NCBI RefSeq assembly: GCF_026427775.1
Contig: NZ_CP044532.1
Span: 1,116,001-1,180,000 of the forward strand
DNA length: 64,000 bases
Direction of reading: 5' to 3'
From: Arthrobacter sp. CDRTa11
GTDB lineage: Bacteria > Actinomycetota > Actinomycetes > Actinomycetales > Micrococcaceae
This document shows, one piece after another, positions 9,959 to 19,346 of the stretch (position 1 is its first letter; the number at the start of each line of letters is the position of its first letter). Under the pieces are notes generated by a model. That model ran no database searches and was not told the DNA's origin. It was given only the letters and a program-made list of their open reading frames with translations. A program made the translations under genes and the position numbers.

Positions 9959-11338
9959 GTGCACCAGACTGTTTCCGTGAGCAACAAACCCCGGACCGGC
10001 CTGGCGGTGGCAGGCCTTAGCCTGGGCACAGCGCTGAACCCGCTGAACTCGTCCATGATTGCCGTGGCACTGGTGGTGCTGCGCGCAGATTTTGGCCTCG
10101 ACGTCGCCACCGTGACCTGGGTGATCACGTCCTTCTACCTCAGCTCGGCAGCAGGCCAGCCGCTGATGGGCAGGCTCGCGGACAGATTCGGGCCGCGCCG
10201 GATGTTCATGTTTGGCATGGGCATGGTGGCGGTAACCTGTGCGGTTGCCCCGTTCTCGCCCAACTTCGCCCTGCTGTGCGTGGCCCGGGCGTTGATGGCC
10301 CTCGGCACAGCCACGGCGTATCCCAGCGCAATGGCGATGGTGGGTGCCATCGCCAAACGGGCCAAGGTTGAATCAGCCCGGCCGCTGGGCCGGATCCAGA
10401 TGGCCAACACCTCCGCGGCAGCGGTAGGCCCGGTGATCGGCGGCCTCCTGGTGGGCTTTGTGGGGTGGGAAGCGTTGTTCATCATCAACGTCCCGCTGGC
10501 CCTCGCCGCACTCCTCATCGTGAAGCAGGTGGCCCCCGCAGATGGTGAGCGTGAACGCGGAAGCGTTGCCGAGCTGGTGCGGGATTCGGACATCCCGGGC
10601 ATCCTGGGCTTTGTCACGTCGCTGCTGCTGGCGATGATGGCCCTGCTGGATGCGGTTCCAGGCTACCGCTGGTGGATGCTGGGCGCCGGGACGGTGATTG
10701 CTGCACTGTTTGTCTGGCGCGAGTTCCGGTTCAGCACGCCCTTCCTGGACCTGCGGCTCCTCGGCCGGAACCGGCCGCTGGTGCTGGTGTACCTTGGCTT
10801 CGCAGTGTTCAACAGCGTCTACTACTTTGTGTTCTTCGGACTGCCCCAGCTCCTGCAGGAATCAGGCGGGTACGACCCCGGCCTGGTGGGACTGCTGATG
10901 CTGCCGCTGGCCACCATGTCCTTCCTTGCCACGCCCTGGGCGGTGCGTTCCATGGCGAGGTTCAGTGTGCGGCGGGTGCTTATTACCGGCGTCGTCCTTC
11001 TGATGGCAGTGGCTGCCCTGATGTGGCTTTTCACCGGCTCACTGGCTATTCCGCTGGTCGCGGCACTGACAGCGCTAATGGGTGTTCCGTACGCAATGGT
11101 CAGCATTGCGTTCAACCAGGGAATGTTTATCTCCACCCGCCCCCAGGAGCGGGGCGTTGCGGCGGGGATCTTCCAGACCTGCCGCTACGTTGGGGCCATC
11201 ACCGCCACGGTGCTGATTGGTGTCTTCGCGGCCGGCGGCGTGGACGGTGCAAGCTGGGGCCAGATGGTGCTTGCCATGCTGGTGCTCTGCGTGCCGGTGT
11301 TCGTGGTGACGCTGCTGTGGCGGGAGCGGACCGACTAG
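9959..11338 (+). CDS. MFS transporter, DHA2 (EmrB/QacA-like) drug-exporter type
   Basis: A 459-residue polytopic membrane protein with at least 12 hydrophobic segments. It carries the MFS motif A (GRLADRFGPRRMF, after TM2) and the TM5 motif C region (AAAVGPVIGGLLVG) typical of proton-coupled antiporters of the DHA2 group. Such proteins export drugs or small metabolites, and the substrate is not predictable. The start is uncertain: GTG at 9959, or GTG at 9977 giving MSNKPRTGLAV; neither has a strong ribosome site. It ends about 220 bp before the giant GH43 gene and has no obvious partner genes. Confidence 0.88.
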   Translation: MHQTVSVSNKPRTGLAVAGLSLGTALNPLNSSMIAVALVVLRADFGLDVATVTWVITSFYLSSAAGQPLMGRLADRFGPRRMFMFGMGMVAVTCAVAPFSPNFALLCVARALMALGTATAYPSAMAMVGAIAKRAKVESARPLGRIQMANTSAAAVGPVIGGLLVGFVGWEALFIINVPLALAALLIVKQVAPADGERERGSVAELVRDSDIPGILGFVTSLLLAMMALLDAVPGYRWWMLGAGTVIAALFVWREFRFSTPFLDLRLLGRNRPLVLVYLGFAVFNSVYYFVFFGLPQLLQESGGYDPGLVGLLMLPLATMSFLATPWAVRSMARFSVRRVLITGVVLLMAVAALMWLFTGSLAIPLVAALTALMGVPYAMVSIAFNQGMFISTRPQERGVAAGIFQTCRYVGAITATVLIGVFAAGGVDGASWGQMVLAMLVLCVPVFVVTLLWRERTD

Positions 11339-11428
11339 CTCGCTGTCAAGGCTCGGCGGCTCCGGCCGCCTTTTCGGCGTAACGATCTTGCGGTTACCGG
11401 CTTTCACGGTCCACTTACCTTGAAACCC

Positions 11429-11457
11429 TTGCCTAAAGCGCCGGGGCGCTCTACTGT
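11429..11457 (+). promoter_or_regulatory. Candidate promoter of the giant GH43 gene
   Basis: TTGCCT (11429-11434) and TACTGT (11452-11457) are separated by 17 bases, about 100 bp upstream of the GH43 start. The LacI-type palindrome at 11467-11480 falls where transcription would begin, which supports the placement. Confidence 0.45.
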
Positions 11458-11466
11458 TCAAAACAT

Positions 11467-11480
11467 TGTGAGCGCTAACA
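11467..11480. promoter_or_regulatory. LacI-family operator TGTGAGCGCTAACA
   Basis: This is a 14-bp near-perfect palindrome centred on the CpG of AGCGCT, the classic form of LacI-family operators. It sits just downstream of the candidate -10 box. Thirteen of its bases (GTGAGCGCTAACA) recur at 52896-52908, at the 5' end of another carbohydrate-related gene, suggesting a common regulator. Which of the three LacI proteins in the window binds it cannot be told from sequence. Confidence 0.65.
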
Positions 11481-11559
11481 TCGCTCGACCTGCCAAGACG
11501 AGGTTAGTGGGACATCCCGCTAGTGCACTCGGGCGGGAGTCAAACACAGAGGAGTGTTC

Positions 11560-14500
11560 ATGACACCGAGCGGTACCTGGCTACGGATGGCGTCAACCAT
11601 TGCGGCCTTCTGCATTGCCTCCACACTGGTAATCGCCCCGGCGCAACCGGCGCTCGCTGTCACCCCCGAGGACGAAGCGGCCGTGCAGGCAGCCGCGGGA
11701 GCCCTCGCGGTCACCAACATCGGCGACGTCCGGGGAAACCTGACCTTGCCTACCACCGGCCCGCAGGAGACAACCATCGCCTGGGCTTCGGAGGACAGTG
11801 CGGTGGTGGACCCGAGCGGCATCGTTCACCGCCCCGCAACTGGCCAGCCAACTGACCAGGTCACGCTGACGGCGCTGATCACCAAGAACGACGCCGTGAC
11901 CACCAAGGCGTTCACCGCCGTCGTTCCTGCCCTCCCGGAGACGCCGAAGTTCGAGGCGTACATGTTCCCCTACTTCACCGGCGACTCCATCGCGGGCGAG
12001 AAGATCTATTTCGGTGCCAGCAACGGCAATGACGCACGCAACTGGCTCACCCTCAACGGCGGCCAGCCGGTGAAGGCCTCCACGATGGGCACCAAGGGAC
12101 TGCGCGATCCGTTCATCGTCCGCTCCCCGGAGGGCGACAAGTTCTACATGATCGCCACCGATCTTTCGATCGGCAGCGGCACCACCTGGGATGCCTCGCA
12201 GCGCCAGGGCAGCCAGTACATGGAGATCTGGGAGTCCACCGACCTGGTCAACTGGTCCGAGCAGCGCCACGTGAAGGTGTCCCCGGACAACGCCGGCAAC
12301 ACCTGGGCTCCCGAGGCCTACTACGACCCCACGCTGGGCGAATATGTGGTGTTCTGGGCCTCCAAGCTCTACAACACCGCGGACCACAGCGAGGGCCAGC
12401 CCAACCAGATGCTGTACGCCACCACCCGCGACTTCGTCACGTTCACCCCCGCCAAGGTATGGCAGAACACCGGCAAGTCCAGGATCGACAGCACGGTAAT
12501 TGGCGAGAACGGCGTTTACCACCGGTTCACCAAGGACGAAGCCCAGTCCACCGGCTGCCTGGACATCATGCAGGAGCACTCCACCAGCCTGACCGCCGTC
12601 ACCACCGTCACCTCGGCCACCTCCGATACCTGGAAGCTTGACGCCACCTGCATCGGCAAGGGCGCCGGAACCGCTGCCGTCGAAGGCCCCACAGTGTTCA
12701 AGGCCAACGACGGCGACGTCAACGGCCCCGGCTACTACCTCTTCGTTGACGAGTTCGGCGGACGCAAGTACATCCCGCTGTTCTCCAAGACCCTGCAGAA
12801 CGCCAGCTGGTCCGTTCCCACCGGCTACTCCCTGCCGTCCCCGGCCCCGCGCCACGGCACCATCATGCCCATCACCGCGGCAGAGCAGCGCGCCCTCATG
12901 GGTGCCTACCTGCCCGCCGCCAACGCCGTTGCCCCCGTCAAAATCTCCACCGTGGTGGGCACTCCTGCCGCCCTGCCCCGGACAGCAACGGTGACCTTCG
13001 CCGACAACAGCACCAGGGACCTCGCGGTGTCCTGGAACGCTCCGGCCCCCGCGGACTACTACACCCGCGAAGGCACCGTCACAGTGACCGGCGCGGTCAC
13101 CGGAACCGACCTGACGGCCACCGCCACGGTTTCGGTCATCCCGGCCGGCAGCGACACCCTGCTGCACTACGACTTCTCGAAGACCACCGGCACAGTGGTG
13201 CCCGACTCGTCTCCCTGGGGCCGTGACGGTGCCATCAAGGGCACCGGTGCAACGGTGGCAGGGGACGTCCTCACTCTGCCGGGCGGCGCTGCCGGCAGCA
13301 GCGCCGGCTACGTCCAGCTGCCCACCGGAACGTTCGACGGCCAGAACACGCTGACTGTCTCGGCGTGGCTCAAGAACGAGACTGCCTCAGGGAACTACGC
13401 CGCCATGTTCTTCGGCGGACCCAACAACCCGCCGAGCCAGTACTGGCTGCTAAATCCCCGAAACTCCCAGGGCAGGTTCAAATCCGTGATCACCAACGGG
13501 AACAGCACCTCCGCGCCATGGGGCACCGAAGCCGGCATCTCTCCCACCAACTCGGCCCAGGGCATTGCAGGTCCTCTGACGGACAATTCCTGGGGGCTCT
13601 ACACCACCGTGATCGAGCCGAACCAGATCACCGGCTACTACAACGGCACCAAGATAGGCACCGTCGCCACCACCCGGAAGGTGAGTGATTTTGGCACCAG
13701 CCTGGTCTCCTACATCGGCCGGTCCTCCTACCCCGACCCGTTCTACAAGGGCGGGGTCAAGGACGTGCTGGTCCACAGCACGGCGAAAACAGCAGACCAG
13801 ATCAAGGACTATTACTTCAAAACGGTGGACCCCGCCGTCGTCGACGCCGCCCTCCAGGCCGATGCCAATGCCATCAACCTGGGCGCCACGCAGGTGACGG
13901 GCAACCTCACCCTGCCCACCAGCGGCGCCAAGGGATCAGCCATCAGCTGGGCATCGTCAAACCCGGCGGTGATCTCCACCACGGGCGAGGTCAACCGTCC
14001 CAGCGGCGCCGACGTTCCGGTGACTCTCACCGCAACGCTGACCCTGGGCAACAGCACCATCACCCGGCAGTACCAGCTGACAGTGGTTGCGCAGAACGCA
14101 CAGGCGGTTGCCCCGGCAGCGCCGGCCGCACCGTCGCTGACAGCCGACGGCAGCTCACTGACCGCTTCCTGGGTCACCCCGGGCGACGGCGGCTCTGCCA
14201 TCACCGGTTACACCGTGACCCTTTACACCTCGGCCGGCGCCGTCCACCGGACCGCCCAGGCGGACGCCTCCGCCACGTCCCACCGCTTCGCGGACCTGCC
14301 GGCCGGCAGCTACCAGGCTGCTGTGGTGGCCACGAATGCCGTGGGTGACTCCGCGGCGTCGCCGAAGTCGTCACCGGCCGTTGTGGGGACGCAACTGCTG
14401 GCGCGGTATGACTTCTCCTCGGTGGTGGGCACCTCGGTGGCTGACGCATCGGGCAACGGCAAAACCGCCACCATAGTGGGCAGCGGGGCTACGATTTCCG

Positions 14501-17500
14501 GCAAGGAGCTGACTCTGCCTGGCGGTTCTGCCGGCAGTGCGGCTGCGCACGTGAAGCTGCCCACCGGAATGTTTGACGGCCAGAACACGTTGAGCATCTC
14601 CGCGTGGCTGAAAAACGAGACGGGCTCGGGAAACTACGCCGCCATGTTCTTCGGCTCCGCCGCTTCGCCGCCGGCCCAGTACTGGCTGCTCAACCCCCGC
14701 AATCAGCAGGGCCTGTTCAAGTCAGTAATCACCGACGGCAACGAACCCTCAGCGCCGTGGGGGACCGAGGCCGGCATCTCGCCAACCACCGCGTCCAAGG
14801 GCATCCCCGGCCCGGCCACCGGTACCGAGTGGGGCCTGTACACCACCGTTATCAAGCCCGGTTCCATCACGGGGTACTACAACGGCACCAAGATCGGGAC
14901 AGTACCCACCACCCGGACCGTGACGGACTTCGGTACCAACCTGGTGGCCTATGTCGGACGGTCCACCTACCCGGACAACTTCTACAAGGGCGGAGTGCGG
15001 GATGTGTCGGTGTTCAGCACCGCACTCTCCGACGCCGACGTGGCGAACGCCTACTACACCGGCGCAGGGGATCCGGCGGTGGCCAAGGCCGCCCTGGACG
15101 CCGACGCCGCCGCACTGAACCTGGGACCGGCCACCGTCAATGCGGACCTCACCCTGCCGCCGGCGGGGGCGAAGGGCTCCAGGATCACGTGGGCCAGTTC
15201 GGATCCGGCGCACCTGGACGGAACCGGCAAGGTCACCCGTCCGGCTACCGACGACGTGACGGTTACCCTGACCGCCACGCTCGAACTGGCCGGCCAGACC
15301 ACCACGCGCTCCTTCACCTTCACCGTCCTGGCCAACACCCCGCAGAAGGACCTGTTGCTGGTGGCGGACACCTTCAACCCGGCCTTCCCGGTGGTCGCGG
15401 AGGACGTGACCCTGGCAGCCGCCGTCGGAAACGTTACTGTCTCCTGGCAGTCCTCGGACCCGGCGGTGCTCTCCACCGCCGGCAAAGTCAGCCGGCCCGC
15501 CGCCGAGACCACGCTCACGCTGACGGCGACGTTCGCCGCCAACGGCCTGACCGAGGTGCGCACGTACACGGTGAAGGTGTTGGCTGCGGACGGCGGGCGG
15601 ATCGGCTCCTACATCCAGTCGGGGAATACCGACCGCACCGATGCCCTGCACCTCGCGTCCTCGCAAGGTACAGGCTCGGAAATCGCCGGCAACTACGCGG
15701 GCCTGAACAACGGCCGCCCGGTCCTCTACCCGACGATCGGTGCGGTCAAGTTTGGCTCGCCCGTAGTATTCCGGAAGGCGGACGGCTCCTTCGGCCTGGT
15801 GGCCACGGTGGACAGCAACTCGTCCTCGATCTACGTCTACGACTCGGCTGACCTGGTGACCTTCACCGGGGAGCGGCTGGTGGCGTTCAACTCCAGGAAC
15901 CTGGCGGCGGCGTCGGTGGCGGTGAAGTACGACAACAGCATCGCTGCCTACCGCCTGACCTTTGTGTCCAAGACGGACGGCAAAACCTACCAGGTCAGTA
16001 CCAAGGACTTCGCTGCGTTCACCGATCCGGTGGAGGTGCCGGCTGTCCCCGTGGTGGCCCAGGGTACGTTCCCCGCCGGCGCCCTGGAGCCGTCGTCCAT
16101 CGGCGTCACAAAGGCCGAGTATGACAGGGTCTTTGCCAAGTACAGCCGTCCCTTCAACACCGGCGTTGCCCCGTTCAGTGATGTCACGCCCGACGGCGGC
16201 GGGCAGCTCACGCTGCCCACGACGTCGGAAGTGCGGTACAACAACGGCTCCACCACCACGATGGGTGTCCAGTGGAACGCGGCCGATATGGCCGCCGTCG
16301 AATCCGCCGTCGAATCCGGCAAGGCGGGGACCTACACCGTCAACGGAACGGTGCAGCGGCCCACTTACCCCGAGAAGCTCGTGGCCCAGCGGGCCGATCC
16401 GGACGTGATCCGCGGCGATGACGGGTACTACTACTTCACCGCCTCCTACCCGATGGTGGGCAGCGGCGATCCCGACGGCTACGACCGCGTGACCCTGCGC
16501 CGCGCCACCACCATTGCCGGACTGGGCACTGCACCAGAGGTCACCATCTGGGACGAGAACACCTCTGCGCTCAACAGGTACGTCTGGGCGCCCGAGCTGC
16601 ACAAGGTGGGTGACAGCTGGTACATGTTCTTCACCGCCAGTGTGGACGGCAGCGTGTGGAGCATCCGGCCTGTGGTGCTGAAACTGGACGGCACGGACCT
16701 GATGGACCGGAGCAAGTGGCGCGAACTGGGCCGGATGAAGCCCGCCGCCGGCGACACGGAGGCATTCCGCGGCTTCTCGCTGGACATGACGTACTTCGAG
16801 AATGCCGGCAAGCATTACGTCGTCTGGGCCGAAAAGCCCGGTGCCTCCACGCTGCGGATGGCCACCATCGACCCCGCCGACCCCTCCCAGCTGACCAGCA
16901 AATCCATCCTGCTCTCCACGCCCACCATGGCGTGGGAGAAGAACGCCGGCCAGTCCGTGGACGAGGGCCCGGCCGTTATCAAGAAGGACGGGAAGGTGTT
17001 CATCACCTTCTCGGCGGCCACCGTGGACGCGGCCTACTGCGTCGGGCTGCTGTCCGCCGCCGAGGGCTCCGACCTGATGAACCCATCAGTCTGGACCAAG
17101 AACCCGTACCCGATCCTGCAGACCGCTGACGTTCCCGGCCAGGCCGGCCCGGGCCACAACTCCTTCACGGTGGACGAGTACGGCAACCCGGTGATCGTGT
17201 TCCACTCGCGGACCATTGGGGAAGTTTCCGGGCCGGGCGACCAGGGCGACGGCGGACTGTTCGATCCGGGCCGGCATGCGCGGGCGGCAACTGTTCACTT
17301 CGCGGCCGACGGCCAGCCGATCCTGAACATGGCTCCGGCCGAAGAGCTCGCGGACCAGTTCAAGAATGTGCAGGTCAAGGTTGTCGTGCCGGATTCAGCG
17401 GCGCCCGTGCTGACCGCCGGACTGAACCCTGCTGATCCCACCGGCAGCAACGGCTGGTACACCGGGGACGTTGCCCTGGTGGCTTCCGCCACCGACGATT

Positions 17501-19239
17501 CGGCCGTGACCATCGAATACAGGGTCGACGGCGGTGCCTGGCTGCCGTACTCGGCCGCCGTCGGCTTCGGCGAAGGCAGCTCCACTGTAGAGGTCCGGGC
17601 CACAGACGCGGCCGGACATCAGTCAGCGGTCACCACCCTTGACGTCCGGCGCGACGTGACGCCACCGCAGGTTTCGGCGGCGTTCGACGATCAGGGCGGC
17701 ACCTCGCTTGGCCCTGTGGTGGTGACGCTGTCCGGCAGCGACGCCGCCGGAGGTTCAGGGCTGGCTGCCATAGAATATTCGCTCGACGGCGGTCCGTGGA
17801 CCACGTACACGGCACTGTTCCCGGTTTCCGGGGCGGGCAGCCACGCCTTGGCCTACCGGGCCACTGACGGTGCAGGCAACGCCTCGGCGGACAAGACAGC
17901 GACGGTCACCATCGCCGCACCTGATACCACCGCGCCGGTGCTCACCGTGGCCGTCGCTCCCGACGCGCCGGACGGGTCCAACGGGTGGTGGAAGTCAACG
18001 GTAAGCGTTACGGCCTCGGCTTCGGATGACAGCGGGGTGGCGCCCCTGATCGAAGCCAGCCGCGACGGTGGCCTCACCTGGGACGTGTTCGCCCCCGTGC
18101 AGCTGAATGACTCAAGCCCGGCGCTGAAGGTCCGCGCCGTGGATGCGGCCGGCAATATGTCCGCAGTCGTGGACCGGGAGATCAGGATCGATACCGTGGT
18201 TCCCTCGGCGTCAGCGGTGGTGGACAGTGCGGCCCGCACGGTCGCCGTCAACGGTGCCGACGCGGATCCAGGTTCCGGTGTGGCCGGCCTCGAGTACCGG
18301 GTCAACAACGCTGAGCCGTGGACGTCGTCGGCCGGTGCCAGCACAACGGTGACGGTGGGTGACGGTGCCGCCACGGTGGAGTACCGGGCGGTGGACACGG
18401 CGGGCAATGTGAGCCCCGCCCAGTCCGCACTGGTGCCGGCGAAGGCGGCGCCCAAGGCGGCAGTGACCCTGACCTCCAGTGGCCAGCCATCCGCGGAGGG
18501 GTGGTACGCCAAGGACGTCAGCGTGGCGATCACCGCGCCTTCAGGGACGGCAGCCGAGTACCGCCTTGACGGCGGTGCCTGGCAGGCGGCGGCCCAGCCG
18601 TTCACCATTTCGGCGTCCGGCCCGCATACCGTTGACCACCGGCTGTTGACGGGCAGCGTGGTGATAGGCGGCTCGGCCGGCAGCGTGGCGGTGAAGATTG
18701 ACAAGATCGTGCCGACGACGGCGGCCGTCACCTCTCCGGCCTCGGGCACCGGCACTCCGCGGAACCCGGTGACAGTGATGTTCTCGGCCCAGGATTCGCT
18801 GTCAGGCGTCGCCAGGATCGAATACCGGCTCAACCTCGGGGCGTGGACCACCATAGCGGCGGGCTCGCCGCTGACCATCGCCACCCGCGGCGACTACGTG
18901 GTCAGCTACCGGTCCTTCGACGAGGCCGGTAACGCAGACAGGATCCGCACCACATCGGTGAAGATCACGCCGGATGTGGCACCGTCGCTGAAGGCCAGCG
19001 CCGGAACGGTCAAGCCCGGCGGCTCGCTGACGTTCACGGTGGCCGGCTTCGACCGCTGGGACCAGGTTGTCCTCTCGGCCGGAGCCACCAACCTGGGCAC
19101 CGTTTTCACCGATGTGAAGGGAACCGGAAAAGTCACCCTTCAGATTCCCGTGACTACTCCGTTGGGGTCGCTGACCATCAAGGCAACCGGGAGCGACGGG
19201 GAGCCGGTGGCAACAGTCAGCGTCACTGTGAAGAGGTGA
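11560..19239 (+). CDS. Giant secreted multidomain protein with two GH43 catalytic domains
   Basis: A 2559-residue exported protein with a Sec signal peptide ending near PALAVTPE. The first GH43 propeller spans about residues 125-450 (catalytic set RDPF Asp183, RIDS Asp310, VEGP Glu375). An Ig-like module follows, then LamG/ConA-like domain 1 (531-752), an atrophied Ig domain, FN3 (851-943), LamG 2 (946-1167), two more atrophied Ig domains, and a degenerate GH43-like stretch (1344-1543). The second GH43 (1606-1926) has ADPD Asp1613, YVWAPELH and DEGP Glu1802. Five or so OmpL47-like Ig repeats fill 1943-2467, then an Ig-like end. There is no LPXTG or SLH anchor. GH43 enzymes cut arabinan and xylan side chains, so plant polysaccharide breakdown outside the cell is inferred. 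The ATG at 11560 has GAGGAG 5 bases upstream. Confidence 0.92.
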   Translation: MTPSGTWLRMASTIAAFCIASTLVIAPAQPALAVTPEDEAAVQAAAGALAVTNIGDVRGNLTLPTTGPQETTIAWASEDSAVVDPSGIVHRPATGQPTDQVTLTALITKNDAVTTKAFTAVVPALPETPKFEAYMFPYFTGDSIAGEKIYFGASNGNDARNWLTLNGGQPVKASTMGTKGLRDPFIVRSPEGDKFYMIATDLSIGSGTTWDASQRQGSQYMEIWESTDLVNWSEQRHVKVSPDNAGNTWAPEAYYDPTLGEYVVFWASKLYNTADHSEGQPNQMLYATTRDFVTFTPAKVWQNTGKSRIDSTVIGENGVYHRFTKDEAQSTGCLDIMQEHSTSLTAVTTVTSATSDTWKLDATCIGKGAGTAAVEGPTVFKANDGDVNGPGYYLFVDEFGGRKYIPLFSKTLQNASWSVPTGYSLPSPAPRHGTIMPITAAEQRALMGAYLPAANAVAPVKISTVVGTPAALPRTATVTFADNSTRDLAVSWNAPAPADYYTREGTVTVTGAVTGTDLTATATVSVIPAGSDTLLHYDFSKTTGTVVPDSSPWGRDGAIKGTGATVAGDVLTLPGGAAGSSAGYVQLPTGTFDGQNTLTVSAWLKNETASGNYAAMFFGGPNNPPSQYWLLNPRNSQGRFKSVITNGNSTSAPWGTEAGISPTNSAQGIAGPLTDNSWGLYTTVIEPNQITGYYNGTKIGTVATTRKVSDFGTSLVSYIGRSSYPDPFYKGGVKDVLVHSTAKTADQIKDYYFKTVDPAVVDAALQADANAINLGATQVTGNLTLPTSGAKGSAISWASSNPAVISTTGEVNRPSGADVPVTLTATLTLGNSTITRQYQLTVVAQNAQAVAPAAPAAPSLTADGSSLTASWVTPGDGGSAITGYTVTLYTSAGAVHRTAQADASATSHRFADLPAGSYQAAVVATNAVGDSAASPKSSPAVVGTQLLARYDFSSVVGTSVADASGNGKTATIVGSGATISGKELTLPGGSAGSAAAHVKLPTGMFDGQNTLSISAWLKNETGSGNYAAMFFGSAASPPAQYWLLNPRNQQGLFKSVITDGNEPSAPWGTEAGISPTTASKGIPGPATGTEWGLYTTVIKPGSITGYYNGTKIGTVPTTRTVTDFGTNLVAYVGRSTYPDNFYKGGVRDVSVFSTALSDADVANAYYTGAGDPAVAKAALDADAAALNLGPATVNADLTLPPAGAKGSRITWASSDPAHLDGTGKVTRPATDDVTVTLTATLELAGQTTTRSFTFTVLANTPQKDLLLVADTFNPAFPVVAEDVTLAAAVGNVTVSWQSSDPAVLSTAGKVSRPAAETTLTLTATFAANGLTEVRTYTVKVLAADGGRIGSYIQSGNTDRTDALHLASSQGTGSEIAGNYAGLNNGRPVLYPTIGAVKFGSPVVFRKADGSFGLVATVDSNSSSIYVYDSADLVTFTGERLVAFNSRNLAAASVAVKYDNSIAAYRLTFVSKTDGKTYQVSTKDFAAFTDPVEVPAVPVVAQGTFPAGALEPSSIGVTKAEYDRVFAKYSRPFNTGVAPFSDVTPDGGGQLTLPTTSEVRYNNGSTTTMGVQWNAADMAAVESAVESGKAGTYTVNGTVQRPTYPEKLVAQRADPDVIRGDDGYYYFTASYPMVGSGDPDGYDRVTLRRATTIAGLGTAPEVTIWDENTSALNRYVWAPELHKVGDSWYMFFTASVDGSVWSIRPVVLKLDGTDLMDRSKWRELGRMKPAAGDTEAFRGFSLDMTYFENAGKHYVVWAEKPGASTLRMATIDPADPSQLTSKSILLSTPTMAWEKNAGQSVDEGPAVIKKDGKVFITFSAATVDAAYCVGLLSAAEGSDLMNPSVWTKNPYPILQTADVPGQAGPGHNSFTVDEYGNPVIVFHSRTIGEVSGPGDQGDGGLFDPGRHARAATVHFAADGQPILNMAPAEELADQFKNVQVKVVVPDSAAPVLTAGLNPADPTGSNGWYTGDVALVASATDDSAVTIEYRVDGGAWLPYSAAVGFGEGSSTVEVRATDAAGHQSAVTTLDVRRDVTPPQVSAAFDDQGGTSLGPVVVTLSGSDAAGGSGLAAIEYSLDGGPWTTYTALFPVSGAGSHALAYRATDGAGNASADKTATVTIAAPDTTAPVLTVAVAPDAPDGSNGWWKSTVSVTASASDDSGVAPLIEASRDGGLTWDVFAPVQLNDSSPALKVRAVDAAGNMSAVVDREIRIDTVVPSASAVVDSAARTVAVNGADADPGSGVAGLEYRVNNAEPWTSSAGASTTVTVGDGAATVEYRAVDTAGNVSPAQSALVPAKAAPKAAVTLTSSGQPSAEGWYAKDVSVAITAPSGTAAEYRLDGGAWQAAAQPFTISASGPHTVDHRLLTGSVVIGGSAGSVAVKIDKIVPTTAAVTSPASGTGTPRNPVTVMFSAQDSLSGVARIEYRLNLGAWTTIAAGSPLTIATRGDYVVSYRSFDEAGNADRIRTTSVKITPDVAPSLKASAGTVKPGGSLTFTVAGFDRWDQVVLSAGATNLGTVFTDVKGTGKVTLQIPVTTPLGSLTIKATGSDGEPVATVSVTVKR
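13150..13815 (+). repeat. LamG-encoding repeat, copy 1
   Basis: This encodes the first LamG/ConA-like domain of the giant GH43 protein. It is closely similar in DNA and protein to 14395-15060: both copies read FDGQNTL..SAWLKNET, SGNYAAMFFG, YWLLNPRN and ITGYYNGTKIGTV, with the same spacing. The copies are separated by one Ig-like and one FN3 module. Confidence 0.8.
14395..15060 (+). repeat. LamG-encoding repeat, copy 2
   Basis: The second copy of the LamG-type domain in the giant GH43 protein; see copy 1 at 13150-13815. The long matching blocks point to an internal duplication within the gene rather than independent domain recruitment. Confidence 0.8.
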
Positions 19240-19278
19240 GCGCAGGAGTGGCCTGCCGCTAACAAAAGCGAGGGGAGA

Positions 19279-19305
19279 GGGGTATGCGGCAGCGCCGCAT
19301 GCCCC
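19279..19305. terminator. Hairpin terminator between convergent GH43 and lacI genes
   Basis: A 12-bp stem (GGGGTATGCGGC / GCCGCATGCCCC, one G-T pair) with a 3-base AGC loop lies 40 bp after the GH43 stop and 42 bp before the end of the convergent LacI gene. There is only a short T-run (ACTTTCC) after it. Confidence 0.6.
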
Positions 19306-19307
19306 AC

Positions 19308-19337
19308 TTTCCGTTCGCTGGATTTTCCGTTCGCTGG
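19308..19337. repeat. Tandem direct repeat of TTTCCGTTCGCTGG
   Basis: Two exact 14-bp copies at 19308-19321 and 19324-19337, with a 16-bp period, lie immediately after the terminator hairpin and just before the end of the convergent LacI gene. No function is evident. Confidence 0.8.
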
Positions 19338-19346
19338 GCAGACTGG

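Noticed and set aside
11593..13167. 524-codon open frame on the minus strand
   Set aside because: Antisense to the GH43 gene; a Gly/Val-rich composition typical of shadow frames in GC-rich coding DNA, with no recognisable domain or ribosome site.
14749..16815. 688-codon open frame on the minus strand
   Set aside because: Also antisense to the GH43 gene, with low-complexity Gly/Arg/His-rich content and no family match by eye.
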